Source: Paenibacillus_E oryzisoli_A (GTDB taxonomy: Bacteria; Bacillota; Bacilli; Paenibacillales; NBRC-103111). Taken from it: 64,000 bases of DNA. This document shows, piece after piece, positions 16,508 to 25,689 of the stretch. Every line of letters starts with the position of its first letter. Position 1 is the stretch's first letter. The stretch is taken from assembly GCF_050467285.1 (NCBI RefSeq), contig NZ_JBCMUN010000005.1, positions 310,001-374,000 of the forward strand, read 5' to 3'. A model generated the notes under the pieces. It saw only the letters and a program-made list of their open reading frames with translations. It ran no database searches and had not been told where the DNA came from. The position numbers and the translations under genes are program-made.

Positions 16508-17839
16508 TTAGCACGTCTTCGACACTTGCTTCATCCGGTTCGGAATCACATCGTTGCCGACGATTTGCTCGAACGATTCGCGTTTGACGACGAGGTCGCT
16601 CTCGCCGTCTTTGACAAACACGACGCCCGGTCTGCGAATCCGATTATAGTTGCTCGCCATGGCGTAGTTGTACGCCCCTGTGCAGGAAACGGCCAAAATA
16701 TCGCCAGCCTTCACCTTCGGCAGATTTACGTCCCAAATGAGCATGTCACCGCTCTCGCAGCATTTGCCGGCGATGGAGACGACCTCTTCCGGCGCTTCGG
16801 CAGCGCGGTTCGCGAGGCCTGCTTCATAGACCGCCTCATACAGCGCAGGGCGCGGATTGTCGGTCATGCCGCCGTCGACCGCGACGTATTTGCGGACGCC
16901 AGGAATGTCTTTGGCGGAGCCAACGGTGTAGAGCGTCGTGCCGGCATCGCCGACGATGCTGCGGCCAGGCTCGACCCAAATTTCCGGCAGCGGATAATCG
17001 TTCTGGCCGAAGTTCGATTTGATCGCATCGGTGATCGCTTTGACGTAGACGGCCACCGGCAGGGGCGTATCCTCGGATACGTAGCGGATGCCGAAGCCGC
17101 CGCCCAAGTTGATGACGCGGAACGTCACGCCAAGCTCATCGCGCACCTGTACCGCGAACGACGCCATTTTCTCAGCGGCCATCGCGAAGCCTTCAACCTC
17201 GAAAATTTGCGAGCCAATGTGCGAATGGATGCCAAGGAGATCCAGATTCGGAAGCGCGGACGCCTGTTGAATCGCTTTGTACGCCGAGCCGTTGCCCAAA
17301 TCGAAGCCGAACTTGGAATCCGTTTGCCCCGTGGAAATATATTCATGCGTATGCGCCTCAACACCAGGCGTAATCCGCAGCAAAATGTTCACCTTCTGAC
17401 GCTTCTCGCCGGCAATCACGTTCAGCAGCTCCAGCTCCGTGAAATTATCCACGACGAAGCAGCCGATCTTCGCATCGATCGCCATCTCCATCTCCGAGAT
17501 CGTTTTGTTATTGCCGTGAAAATGAATGCGCTCCGCTGGGAAACCCGCTTGCAGCGCTGTGTATAATTCGCCGTCCGAGACGACGTCCAGGGACATGCCT
17601 TCTTCTTCGACGATCCGGCACATCGCCATGACGCAGAACGCCTTGCTGGCGTACGCAACCTGGAATTTCAGACCGGACGCCTGAAACGCTTTGACAAATT
17701 CGCGGCAGCGCTGGCGAACGAGCGCCTCGTCGAATACGTACAGCGGTGTGCCATACTCCGCGACGAGTTCGAGCGTGTCGACACCGCCGATTTCGAGGTG
17801 GCCTTGATCGTTGATTTTACTGGTTCCATGTAAGTACAT
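16508..17839 (-). CDS. lysA: Diaminopimelate decarboxylase
   Basis: PLP enzyme for the last step of lysine synthesis, meso-diaminopimelate to L-lysine. Fold-type III alanine racemase-like barrel with the PLP lysine K66 in VAYASKAFC, the glycine loop INLGGGFGI, EPGRSIVGDAG for phosphate binding and CESGDML with the cysteine that binds substrate. 443 aa, normal. Located between spoVAF and ppiB, the same neighbourhood as in B. subtilis. Confidence 0.96.
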   Translation of the reverse strand: MYLHGTSKINDQGHLEIGGVDTLELVAEYGTPLYVFDEALVRQRCREFVKAFQASGLKFQVAYASKAFCVMAMCRIVEEEGMSLDVVSDGELYTALQAGFPAERIHFHGNNKTISEMEMAIDAKIGCFVVDNFTELELLNVIAGEKRQKVNILLRITPGVEAHTHEYISTGQTDSKFGFDLGNGSAYKAIQQASALPNLDLLGIHSHIGSQIFEVEGFAMAAEKMASFAVQVRDELGVTFRVINLGGGFGIRYVSEDTPLPVAVYVKAITDAIKSNFGQNDYPLPEIWVEPGRSIVGDAGTTLYTVGSAKDIPGVRKYVAVDGGMTDNPRPALYEAVYEAGLANRAAEAPEEVVSIAGKCCESGDMLIWDVNLPKVKAGDILAVSCTGAYNYAMASNYNRIRRPGVVFVKDGESDLVVKRESFEQIVGNDVIPNRMKQVSKTC

Positions 17840-17965
17840 TGCTGGATGTTCCCCTCTCGGTTACCCATTGTCATGCCGTCATTCGCCTGATTGGATACAT
17901 GCATTTCTATTTAAAGTATCATAGGGGACGCGGTTTTGACAATACGTGTACAGACCATCGCATAC

Positions 17966-17990
17966 AAAAAGGGCTGGCGTCTACCAGCCC
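17966..17990 (-). terminator. Intrinsic terminator after spoVAF
   Basis: Minus strand: GGGCTGG, loop TAGACG, CCAGCCC, then TTTTTG. Ends the sporulation transcript before lysA. Confidence 0.85.
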
Positions 17991-18001
17991 CAGTGCAGCG
18001 C

Positions 18002-19663
18002 TTACTCCGGCTGCCTTGTTCCGTCGATCGGCTTCGTGATGCTGAGCCTTGTTTTGGAGGCCAGCACCGGCTTGCGCATGATGATGGAGAAAAAGCTTTT
18101 GGCGTTGAACGGCAGGAACGGCCACATATACGGAGCCCCGTACGATTTGCGGCTTGCCAGCAAAATCAGCCAAACCGTGCTGCCAATCACCATGCCCGGC
18201 ACACCGAAGATGGCGGTGACAACGAGCAGGCCAAGCCGTACAATCCGGTTCGCCAGCCCCAACTCATAACTCGGCGTCGCGAACATCCCGATCGAAGCCA
18301 GCGCGAGATACAGGATGACCTCATTGATGAACAGCCCCGTTTTCACCGCGATGTCCCCGACCAGAATGGCAGCGACGAGTCCCATCGCGGTCGCGAGCGG
18401 CGAAGGGGTATGCACGGCGGCCATCCGCATCAGGTCGATCCCGATGTCGGCGAGCAGGAACTGCGTCAGCAGCGGCAGATGTCCTTCCTTTTGCGGTCCC
18501 AAAAACTCTAAGCCCGCCGGCTTCAATTCCGGATGCGCCACGATCAAATACCAGAGCGGCAGCAGGAAAATGGACATCAGAATGCCGGCGAACCGTACCC
18601 ACCGCAAATACGTCCCGATAAACGGCGTTTGGCGGTACTCCTCCGCATGCTGAACATGGTGAAAAAACGTCGTCGGCAAAATCATGACAGAAGGGGACGT
18701 ATCTACGAATACGCACACATGTCCTTCCAACAAGTGGGCCGAAACGACGTCTGGACGTTCCGAATATCGGACCATCGGGTACGGATTCCAGCCCTTATTC
18801 ACGATCATTTCCTCCAGCTGCTTCTCGCCCAGCGGAAGTCCGTCGATCTGCACTTGTTTCATGCGGTCCTTAATTTCCTGCACAAGATCGTTGTTGGCGA
18901 TATCGCTGATGTACGCGACGCAGATGTCCGTCTTGGTTCGTTTGCCGATCTGTGAAATTTCCAGCTTGAGCCGTTCATCACGGATGCGACGCCGGACGAG
19001 CGTCACGTTCTGGAGCAGCGTCTCGGCAAAACCGTCGCGCGAGCCCCGTACGACACGTTCCAAATCCGGCTCGCCGATCGAGCGAACGGGATAGGTTTTC
19101 GCATCGACGGCAATCGCCTCGGTCTCACCTTCGATAAAGAACCCGGAGCCGCCCATCAGCACCTGGCCGACGATCTCGGACATTTTCGCATACTTCTTGA
19201 CCTGAATGTGCGGAATCAGTTCAGCAAAGAACGCCTCCAAGGTGTGGTGCTGAACCGCCTCTTCGCCGGCATACGATAACCGAGTAATGATGTCGGTCAG
19301 CACGGTATCCTTCGCAAAGCCGTTACAGTAGAAAATACCGACCCGCTTGCCGCCGAACACCATCTCCCGCATCACCAGATCAAAGCTGCGATTCAGCCCG
19401 ACGCGCTCCTCGAGCACACGCTGCACGTCGTGCAGACTCTGAGGGATGTCCTCCTGCTCTTTCAGCGCCTTCTCCTCCGCCGTCATCTCTGTAATCGGAT
19501 TGTACGGAGACAAGTTGCCTTCTGCGTCGATGGCGAGCTTGTCCTGCTGCGCCTGCCCGCCATCCACCTTCTCCTGATTCTGTGTCTGGCCTTTCGCATG
19601 CCCCTCGCCAGCCTTCTTGTCATCAGCTCCGCCTTCCGGCGCCGGTTTCACAATAAATTTCAT
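18002..19663 (-). CDS. spoVAF: SpoVAF, GerA-family spore membrane protein
   Basis: Related to the A subunit of germinant receptors; SpoVAF works with other SpoVA proteins in germination in Bacillus. The N-terminal soluble domain covers about 1-320 (motifs VGIFYCNGF, MGGSGFFIEG, EPDLERVVRGSRDGF), followed by five or six membrane helices (about 340-520). The start at 19663 (MKFIVKP) is chosen because GGGAGG lies seven bases upstream; 553 aa. A lysine/glutamine/glycine-rich low-complexity segment fills about residues 10-45. It directly follows spoVAB; spoVAC, spoVAD and spoVAE are not here. Confidence 0.87.
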   Translation of the reverse strand: MKFIVKPAPEGGADDKKAGEGHAKGQTQNQEKVDGGQAQQDKLAIDAEGNLSPYNPITEMTAEEKALKEQEDIPQSLHDVQRVLEERVGLNRSFDLVMREMVFGGKRVGIFYCNGFAKDTVLTDIITRLSYAGEEAVQHHTLEAFFAELIPHIQVKKYAKMSEIVGQVLMGGSGFFIEGETEAIAVDAKTYPVRSIGEPDLERVVRGSRDGFAETLLQNVTLVRRRIRDERLKLEISQIGKRTKTDICVAYISDIANNDLVQEIKDRMKQVQIDGLPLGEKQLEEMIVNKGWNPYPMVRYSERPDVVSAHLLEGHVCVFVDTSPSVMILPTTFFHHVQHAEEYRQTPFIGTYLRWVRFAGILMSIFLLPLWYLIVAHPELKPAGLEFLGPQKEGHLPLLTQFLLADIGIDLMRMAAVHTPSPLATAMGLVAAILVGDIAVKTGLFINEVILYLALASIGMFATPSYELGLANRIVRLGLLVVTAIFGVPGMVIGSTVWLILLASRKSYGAPYMWPFLPFNAKSFFSIIMRKPVLASKTRLSITKPIDGTRQPE

Positions 19664-19688
19664 CTGCTCGCCTCCCTTGATAACCCAA

Positions 19689-20111
19689 TTAGTAGAACAA
19701 CCATTCAAATAATGAACCGAACACTTTGCCAAAAATCATCGCCATCAGCAGTACGATGCGGTACGAATCCAGGCCAACCCGTTTGGCGAGAATCGGCAGA
19801 ACGTTGATAATCTCTGTCAGCGCCGCCGCCAGCATGCCAACGAAACAGCCGGCAAAAAGACCGACAAACGCCGCCCCAAGCGGAAATAAATGAAAATGCG
19901 CATCGCTGAAATCGACCCAGGTAAACAGCAAGGAGCCGAGCACAACTGCGCCTTCGTACAGATAAATGCTGGAGAACGATCTGGTGAGCTGCGCAAGCCT
20001 GGGGATAATGTCCAGCACGACGAGAAACGCTACCATCCCGCTCCCAACCGCAATGCCTCCGGCCAAACCGATAAAGGCGATCATGATCGCTTCCCCAATC
20101 GCCGCAATCAC
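19689..20111 (-). CDS. spoVAB: Stage V sporulation protein SpoVAB
   Basis: Membrane component of the SpoVA machinery for dipicolinic acid uptake into the forespore. 140 aa with three to four helices and the highly conserved segment FVGMLAAALTEIINVLPILAKR (about 88-109). Start overlaps the spoVAA end (ATGA-type overlap of four bases). Gap of 25 bases to spoVAF. Length matches B. subtilis SpoVAB. Confidence 0.93.
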   Translation of the reverse strand: MIAAIGEAIMIAFIGLAGGIAVGSGMVAFLVVLDIIPRLAQLTRSFSSIYLYEGAVVLGSLLFTWVDFSDAHFHLFPLGAAFVGLFAGCFVGMLAAALTEIINVLPILAKRVGLDSYRIVLLMAMIFGKVFGSLFEWLFY

Positions 20112-20740
20112 TTGCCCTCACCTTTTTCATGGATTTTGCCGTACTCTTCGGTAATCACGTAATGGTTAATGCTTTCCTGATACATGAACATTTCCACTTC
20201 CAGCGGGCTTGGTTCTTCATTAAATTTCTTTTTAAATAAATGGTTGAAAAAGAGGACCATCCCCACGCCGATACCGAGCGAGTACGGAATTTGCAGCATA
20301 AGCGGATGCTTGACTTTCTCACCGGTCATGAGCTCATAAATGCGCTGATGCACGTCCAGCATGGACACATCCGCATGAAAATTCATAATCGCGAGTCCGG
20401 AGCCGATGAACAGTAACAGCCATACCACACCAATCAGCACCGGGTTCGCCTTGCGATTATCCGTCGTAATTTCCAGCAGCACATGAGGCTCCCCGTAATG
20501 CTCAATCTGAAGCTCCGGAAAGAGTGCCCTCACCTTGCTGATAATCAGCATCATGTCGAGCAGCACGCGATTGCCGTCCGCCTGCTGCGGCTGATGAATA
20601 ATCAGCTCTTGCAGTGCCTTTTCATACACGGGGTCCACGATCAGTTGGGCAATATGCCCCAGCTTGACAACTTGACCTTTGCGCACGCAAGCCTTCCGCC
20701 GAAGGCGGATGTACATCACTTTGCTTGTAGGAACCACCAT
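20108..20740 (-). CDS. spoVAA: Stage V sporulation protein SpoVAA
   Basis: First gene of the shortened spoVA operon. From ATG 20740, which follows AAAGGAG, the product is 210 aa, close to the family size; a longer frame upstream crosses the promoter. An N-terminal soluble domain (about 1-125) is followed by two membrane helices (about 127-145, 180-200) and an acidic tail. Needed for dipicolinate accumulation in Bacillus. A sigma-G-like promoter lies about 75 bases upstream. Confidence 0.9.
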   Translation of the reverse strand: MVVPTSKVMYIRLRRKACVRKGQVVKLGHIAQLIVDPVYEKALQELIIHQPQQADGNRVLLDMMLIISKVRALFPELQIEHYGEPHVLLEITTDNRKANPVLIGVVWLLLFIGSGLAIMNFHADVSMLDVHQRIYELMTGEKVKHPLMLQIPYSLGIGVGMVLFFNHLFKKKFNEEPSPLEVEMFMYQESINHYVITEEYGKIHEKGEGK

Positions 20741-20813
20741 CGCTTCACAACTCCTTTCAGGAAGCCTGGAACGACTGCCGGCCGCCTCAATGGAAATCAT
20801 CCAGCTATGATCG

Positions 20814-20843
20814 TAGTATGCAAAATGTTTCCTTGGCATAAAC
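20814..20843 (-). promoter_or_regulatory. Putative sigma-G-type promoter of the spoVA genes
   Basis: Minus strand: GTTTA, 18 bases, CATACTA. The -10 matches CATnmTA fully; the -35 differs from GnATR at one position. The spoVA operon is sigma-G controlled in B. subtilis. Confidence 0.5.
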
Positions 20844-20943
20844 AATTTCCCCAGTGGTAAATTCTCCATGCATAATCCGCTATCGCACTTGGCATAGTAA
20901 CGATGAGCACCGCCAACTTCATCCAGATAAAGAAGGTGATAAC

Positions 20944-21150
20944 ATGGCAAAATTCGCGTTGACGCTCGTCATCATCGGCGCGCTGAACTGGCTTCTCGTC
21001 GGATTGTTCGAATGGGACCTCGTTTCGGCGATCTTCGGCGGCGATTCGCACCGGGAATCCTCCTGGCTCAGCCGCGTAGTGTATACACTCGTCGGTCTTT
21101 GCGGCTTGGTATGCATCAGATTTTATTCCACAAACCGCTACGCTCGCTAA
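20944..21150 (+). CDS. DUF378 family small membrane protein
   Basis: 68-aa protein with two hydrophobic helices: FALTLVIIGALNWLLVGLFEWDLV and WLSRVVYTLVGLCGLVCI. The ALNWLLVG...FGG...SRVVYTLVGL pattern is characteristic of DUF378 (YuzA-like). ATG at 20944 follows AGAAGGTG; the longer frame from 20854 would run through the spoVAA promoter region. Plus strand, divergent from spoVAA and convergent with sigF. Function unknown. Confidence 0.85.
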   Translation: MAKFALTLVIIGALNWLLVGLFEWDLVSAIFGGDSHRESSWLSRVVYTLVGLCGLVCIRFYSTNRYAR

Positions 21151-21292
21151 GATCAGGCTGTTTGTGCAGGATGACAAGCCGCTTCACCCCCGTCACACCG
21201 GGCAACAAGCGGCTGCGGCCTTATTCTCCTTACCAAGCAAACAACGAAAAACCGTCCTCCTCGCGGAGCACGGCCTGTTCGCATATACGTAT

Positions 21293-22048
21293 TTATTGAG
21301 CGATTTGATCTTTGATCGACTGCAAAATTTTCTTCTCCAGACGTGAGACCTGCACTTGGGAGATGCCTAACCTGCTCGCAACCTCCGATTGGGTCTGATC
21401 CCGGAAGTAGCGCAGGTAGACAATCAAGCGTTCTCGCTCGGAGAGCGTGCCGATGGCTTCGTTCAGCGCTAGCTTTTCGAACCACTTTTCGCCGGTCTCG
21501 TCTGAAATTTGATCCATTAACGTAATCGGATCCCCGTCATTCTCAAACACCGTCTCATGAATAGACGAAAGCGGTTTATTCGCCTCTTGCGCGAAGACAA
21601 CCTCCTCCGCGGTAATCATCAGTTCTTCAGCGACTTCCTTAATCGTCGGAAGCCTGCCAAGCCTCTTCGAGAGCTCGTCCTTCGTTTTCCGAATCTTATT
21701 CGCCAATTCCTTCAGCGAGCGGCTCACCTTCAAGGTGCCGTCATCCCGCAGAAAGCGCTGGATTTCACCGATAATCATCGGAACCGCATACGTCGAAAAC
21801 TTCACATCGTAGGATAAATCGAATTTATCCACGGACTTTAGCAGCCCAATACAACCGATTTGGAACAAGTCTTCGGCTTCGTATCCCCGGTTCAAAAACC
21901 GCTGAACCACGGACCACACCAATCGGATATTGCAGCTGACAAGTGTTTCTCTGGCGAGTCCATCTCCGGATTGGCTGAGCGCGATGAGCCGTTTGACTTC
22001 CGAATCGTCTAAATAACTATGAGAAGCATGCTTCAGATCAACATCCAT
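21293..22048 (-). CDS. sigF: RNA polymerase sigma factor SigF (forespore)
   Basis: First forespore-specific sigma factor, held inactive by SpoIIAB until SpoIIAA is dephosphorylated. Regions 2 (NIRLVWSVVQRFLNRGYEAEDLFQIGCIGLLKSVDKFD, about 44-82), 3 (RSLKELANKIRKTKDEL) and 4.2 helix-turn-helix (QSEVASRLGISQVQVSRLEKKIL, about 218-240) are complete. 251 aa, normal. 11 bases after spoIIAB. Third gene of spoIIAA-spoIIAB-sigF. Confidence 0.96.
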   Translation of the reverse strand: MDVDLKHASHSYLDDSEVKRLIALSQSGDGLARETLVSCNIRLVWSVVQRFLNRGYEAEDLFQIGCIGLLKSVDKFDLSYDVKFSTYAVPMIIGEIQRFLRDDGTLKVSRSLKELANKIRKTKDELSKRLGRLPTIKEVAEELMITAEEVVFAQEANKPLSSIHETVFENDGDPITLMDQISDETGEKWFEKLALNEAIGTLSERERLIVYLRYFRDQTQSEVASRLGISQVQVSRLEKKILQSIKDQIAQ

Positions 22049-22059
22049 AGATCCTACTC

Positions 22060-22506
22060 CTAATTGTATAAAGCTTTTTTAGATTCAATTCGCTTCAACA
22101 TGTTTATTTTCGTTCCGATGCCAACAGCCGTCACAATATCCACTTCGTCCATGAAATTTTCCATAATCGTAAAGCCCATGCCCGAGCGCTCCAGCTCCGG
22201 CTTCGACGTGAACAGCGGCTCTTTCGCCTGCTCCAAATCCGCAATGCCCGCACCCTTGTCCTCGATCGTCAGGCGAACCAAATCCCCCTCTATCTCGGCG
22301 GAGATCGTCACAATGCCATCCGACTTATTGTCATAGCCGTGAATGATCGCATTCGTTACGGCTTCTGAAACGACCGTCTTAATATCGGTGAGTTCATCCA
22401 GCGTCGGATCCAGCTGCGAAACGAAAGCAGCGACCGCCACACGCGCAAAGGCTTCATTCTCCGAACGAGCGGCAAACTGAAGTTGCATAAAATTACGTTC
22501 ACTCAT
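22060..22506 (-). CDS. spoIIAB: Anti-sigma F factor and kinase SpoIIAB
   Basis: Serine kinase that binds sigma F and phosphorylates SpoIIAA. GHKL ATPase fold: N box EAVTNAIIHGY (about 46-56), G1 DKGAGIAD and G2 ERSGMGFTIMENFMDEV. 148 aa. The start overlaps spoIIAA by four bases, fitting the stoichiometric coupling of partners known from Bacillus. Confidence 0.96.
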   Translation of the reverse strand: MSERNFMQLQFAARSENEAFARVAVAAFVSQLDPTLDELTDIKTVVSEAVTNAIIHGYDNKSDGIVTISAEIEGDLVRLTIEDKGAGIADLEQAKEPLFTSKPELERSGMGFTIMENFMDEVDIVTAVGIGTKINMLKRIESKKALYN

Positions 22507-22856
22507 AGTGCAACCTCCAGACTGGACATTGCATTACGTTCATTCTCATGAATCGCGACAATTTTGAACATCCCGGAAAGCTCAAACAGTCGATAGACGG
22601 CCGGAGAAACGTCGCAGACGACCATTTTCCCGCCCTTGCTCGTAATTTGCTTATAACGGCCAAGAATAACGCCTAGGCCCGAGCTGTCCATGAAGGAAAG
22701 ATCTTTCAAGCTAAGGATGACGTGCTGCGTCTGCTCTTTGGCAATCGCTTCCTCCATCCGCGCTTTCACACTTTCCGCCGTGTGATGATCCAACTCGCCT
22801 CTTAATCTAACGATTAGCGCTCTTCGGCCTTGCTCGAATTCAATTTGCAGGCTCAA
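22503..22856 (-). CDS. spoIIAA: Anti-anti-sigma factor SpoIIAA
   Basis: STAS-domain protein that releases sigma F from SpoIIAB when unphosphorylated. I chose a TTG start at 22856 behind AAGGGAG (spacing 9): it gives 117 aa with N-terminus MSLQIEF, the same length as B. subtilis SpoIIAA, and puts the phospho-serine at S58 in LSFMDSSGLGVIL, matching the known position. A longer frame starting at 22886 lacks a site. Possible sigma-H promoter just upstream. Confidence 0.93.
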   Translation of the reverse strand: MSLQIEFEQGRRALIVRLRGELDHHTAESVKARMEEAIAKEQTQHVILSLKDLSFMDSSGLGVILGRYKQITSKGGKMVVCDVSPAVYRLFELSGMFKIVAIHENERNAMSSLEVAL

Positions 22857-22888
22857 CCAGTCCACTCCCTTCACAGTCATGAACATAG

Positions 22889-22915
22889 GTTTCTACAATC
22901 AGGGAGACATTTCCT
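22889..22915 (-). promoter_or_regulatory. Possible sigma-H-type promoter of spoIIAA-spoIIAB-sigF
   Basis: Minus strand AGGAAAT, then 14-15 bases, then GAAAC. The -35 fits AGGAwww; the -10 only partly fits GAATnn. Position, in the dacF-spoIIAA gap, matches the known sigma-H promoter of B. subtilis. Confidence 0.35.
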
Positions 22916-22976
22916 GCCCCCCGACAAAACTAGAAGAAAAGCGCTAAAAGTAGGTAAAATACGCGAGATTTCGCCG

Positions 22977-24152
22977 TCAATCGGTATGGAAGAGCGAAGA
23001 TGTCGTCCGTTTGAATAGCTTCCACCAGGACGCTTTGGCTACATCGGCAGGCGACTCCAACGGATACTCCGCAATGACGGCATCGCCGTTGTAGACAACG
23101 ATTTTACCGATCGGCTGTCCTGTGCGAACCGGCGCTTTAATGGACGTATCCATCACCAGCTCGTGGCGGATGTTTGCCGTATCGGTTCCTTTTTTCATCA
23201 ACATGCTGTAGTTTTGCTTGGCAGTAAGCGGCAAGGAGGAGACCTCGCCTTTATTGATTGTAAATTCACCCAGCTGATCGCCGGTTTTGAAGATCGGGTA
23301 GTTCATATATTGCGCAAACGCATAATCAAAAAGTTTCGTTACTTCCGCATTCCGTGTTTTCGTGTTCGGCTCGCCGAGCACCACCGCGATGACGCGCAGA
23401 TTGTCGCGTTTGGCAGTGGCGGACAAGCAGAACTTCGCTTCGCTCGTGTAGCCGGTTTTGAGGCCGTCTGCGCCGCTGTAGAAGCGTACGAGCTTGTTCG
23501 TATTCACCAGCCAGAACGGCTTCGGCGAGTCTTTGCGCAAATAGTCCTGGTACGCGCCTGTAAAGCTCGTGATGCCTTCATGCTTGAGCAGCTCCCGCGA
23601 CATAATGGCGATGTCGTTCGCCGTAGTATAGTGATTTGCCACCGGCAAGCCGTTGCAATTGGAGAAATGCGTATTTTTCATGCCGAGCTGCTGCGCGCGT
23701 TCGTTCATCATGCTGACGAAATTTTCTTCCGAACCCGCGATTTTCTCCGCCATCGCAACCGATGCATCGTTGCCTGAAGCCATCGCAATGCCTTTCAGCA
23801 TCTCCTGAACGGTCATCTGCTCGCCAGGCTCCAGGAAGATTTGCGAACCTCCCATGGAAGCTGCGTATTCGCTGACAGATACTTTCTCATCCATTTTGAG
23901 CGAGCCTTTGTCGACCGCTTCCATAATGAGCAGCATCGTCATAATTTTCGTGATACTGGCCGGCGGCAGCTTGACATCCTTGTTTTTCTCGGCGATGACC
24001 GTCCCCGTATCCGCATCCATGAGCACGGCGGATTGGGCGTTCGGCGTCAAGTCGACGGGTTGCGGCTTACTTTCCGCAGCGAAGACAGACGGCAGCACCA
24101 GCATCGCACACAATTGGAAACAAATGAAACTTAACAGCCCTTTTTTACGCAT
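22977..24152 (-). CDS. dacF: D-alanyl-D-alanine carboxypeptidase DacF
   Basis: Low-molecular-weight penicillin-binding protein expressed in the forespore in Bacillus, acting on spore peptidoglycan cross-linking. Start at 24152 (MRKKGLL) gives a clean signal peptide ending near VFAAES; AGGAGGGG lies upstream. Active-site motifs SITK (S66, K69), SGN (126-128) and KTG (232-234), then a C-terminal domain and a terminal amphipathic helix. 391 aa. It is directly upstream of spoIIAA as in B. subtilis, which allows read-through. Confidence 0.93.
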   Translation of the reverse strand: MRKKGLLSFICFQLCAMLVLPSVFAAESKPQPVDLTPNAQSAVLMDADTGTVIAEKNKDVKLPPASITKIMTMLLIMEAVDKGSLKMDEKVSVSEYAASMGGSQIFLEPGEQMTVQEMLKGIAMASGNDASVAMAEKIAGSEENFVSMMNERAQQLGMKNTHFSNCNGLPVANHYTTANDIAIMSRELLKHEGITSFTGAYQDYLRKDSPKPFWLVNTNKLVRFYSGADGLKTGYTSEAKFCLSATAKRDNLRVIAVVLGEPNTKTRNAEVTKLFDYAFAQYMNYPIFKTGDQLGEFTINKGEVSSLPLTAKQNYSMLMKKGTDTANIRHELVMDTSIKAPVRTGQPIGKIVVYNGDAVIAEYPLESPADVAKASWWKLFKRTTSSLFHTD

Positions 24153-24261
24153 AGCAATGGTACCCCTCCTGAGATGTATCACATGTTAGTTTTGGCAGTT
24201 GCAGCAAGAATGACTGCTATTCAGTTTGGACGATTTTCCTGCAAAATATTCCAAAACAAGC

Positions 24262-24292
24262 AAAAAACCTTCCGGTTTCCCGGAAGGTTTCT
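24262..24292 (-). terminator. Intrinsic terminator after pdp
   Basis: Minus strand: AACCTTCCGG, loop GAAA, CCGGAAGGTT, then TTTTG. It follows the pdp stop directly. Confidence 0.88.
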
Positions 24293-24299
24293 TCGCTGA

Positions 24300-25601
24300 C
24301 TAAACAATGACATCATAAATCAACTGCAACGGAGTCGGCTTCGCTTCCGCGATTGCATAGGCGCCCCGAATCATCGCCTCAACTTCCTGCATATCCTCCC
24401 GATTCGCATGAATCGTGCAGATCGACTCGCCCGGCGCAACCTTGTCGCCGATTTTCTTGTTCAGCGTCAGCCCGACTGCGTAATCGATGCTGTCTTCCTT
24501 CTTGGCACGGCCCGCGCCAAGCAGCATAGCGGCAATGCCGATCTGCTCGGCATTGATGCGGGAAACGTAGCCGCTCTCTTCCGCAGCTACTTCGAAGCTG
24601 TAGCGCGCCGTTGGCAGCAGCTCCGGCTGATCGACCACCCGCGCATCGCCGCCCTGGCTGGCGACAAATCGCCGGAACGTCTCCACAGCTTGGCCGCTGC
24701 GAATGACGTCCTGCACCTTGATCCGCGCCGCTTCATAGTCTGTATCGCCTGTGCCCAGCATGACCATATAGACGGCCACCGCGACTGCGACTTCCGTCAA
24801 CTCCGCATCGCCGGTGCCGCGCAGCACCTCCAGCGCCTCGCGGATTTCGTTCGCATTGCCGATTTCCCGGCCGAGCGGCTGCTCCATGTCCGTAATCATC
24901 GCAATCGTCTTCCGATTCAGCCGGTTGCCGATGTCCACCATCGTCCGCGCTAGCACCCGCGCATCCTCGACCGTCTTCATGAACGCGCCGGAGCCGATCT
25001 TCACATCAAGCACGATCGCGTCCGCACCGGAAGCGATTTTTTTGCTCATGATGGAGCTCGCGATCAGCGGAATGGAGTCCACCGTCGCGGTCACGTCGCG
25101 CAGCGCGTACATTTTCTTGTCCGCCGGAGCGAGGTTGCCGCTCTGCCCGACGATGGCGATTTTATTCGTATTGACCGCCTGAATAAAAGCTTCGCTGGAC
25201 AGCTCGATCTGGAAGCCGGGAATTGACTCCAGCTTATCGACCGTGCCGCCCGTGTGGCCGAGGCCCCGGCCGGACATTTTCGCCACGGGAATGCCGAGCG
25301 ACGCCACGACCGGCCCGACGATTAGCGAGATTTTATCCCCGACACCTCCAGTTGAATGCTTATCTACCTTGACTCCTTCAATCGCCGACAAATCGACCCG
25401 ATCCCCGGATTCCACCATCGCCGACGTCAAATATGAAATTTCCTCATTATTCATACCATTTAAGAAGGTCGCCATCAGGAACGCCGACATCTGATAATCC
25501 GGCGCGCCGCCGTGGGTATATTCCTGGATCACAAACGTGATTTCTTCCTGGGTAAGCGCTTCGCCTTCACGCTTTTTATGTATGACATCCACCATGCGCA
25601 T
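24300..25601 (-). CDS. pdp: Pyrimidine-nucleoside phosphorylase
   Basis: Cleaves uridine and thymidine-type nucleosides to base plus (deoxy)ribose 1-phosphate, feeding DeoB. Signature KVDKHSTGGVGDKISLIVGPV near residue 80 and KMSGRGLGHTGGTVDKLESIPG near 108 are the phosphate/substrate loops of the family. C-terminal domain with GADAIVLDVKIGSGAFMKT in the middle. 433 aa. It is the last nucleoside-salvage gene here, separated from punA by the cupredoxin gene. Confidence 0.95.
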   Translation of the reverse strand: MRMVDVIHKKREGEALTQEEITFVIQEYTHGGAPDYQMSAFLMATFLNGMNNEEISYLTSAMVESGDRVDLSAIEGVKVDKHSTGGVGDKISLIVGPVVASLGIPVAKMSGRGLGHTGGTVDKLESIPGFQIELSSEAFIQAVNTNKIAIVGQSGNLAPADKKMYALRDVTATVDSIPLIASSIMSKKIASGADAIVLDVKIGSGAFMKTVEDARVLARTMVDIGNRLNRKTIAMITDMEQPLGREIGNANEIREALEVLRGTGDAELTEVAVAVAVYMVMLGTGDTDYEAARIKVQDVIRSGQAVETFRRFVASQGGDARVVDQPELLPTARYSFEVAAEESGYVSRINAEQIGIAAMLLGAGRAKKEDSIDYAVGLTLNKKIGDKVAPGESICTIHANREDMQEVEAMIRGAYAIAEAKPTPLQLIYDVIV

Positions 25602-25651
25602 GTCTATTCCTCCTTCGATAACTGACCCTTGTATTATAACCTGTGCAAATG

Positions 25652-25678
25652 AAAAAAGGGAGCTACAGGAGCTCCCCC
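25652..25678 (-). terminator. Intrinsic terminator after the cupredoxin gene
   Basis: Minus strand: GGGAGCT, loop CCTGT, AGCTCCC, then TTTTTTC. Confidence 0.85.
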
Positions 25679-25689
25679 TTCAATCTCAC

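Noticed and set aside
21160..21292. Terminator between the DUF378 gene and sigF
   Set aside because: AGCCGCTT/AAGCGGCT arms exist (about 21177-21214) but no T run; not claimed.
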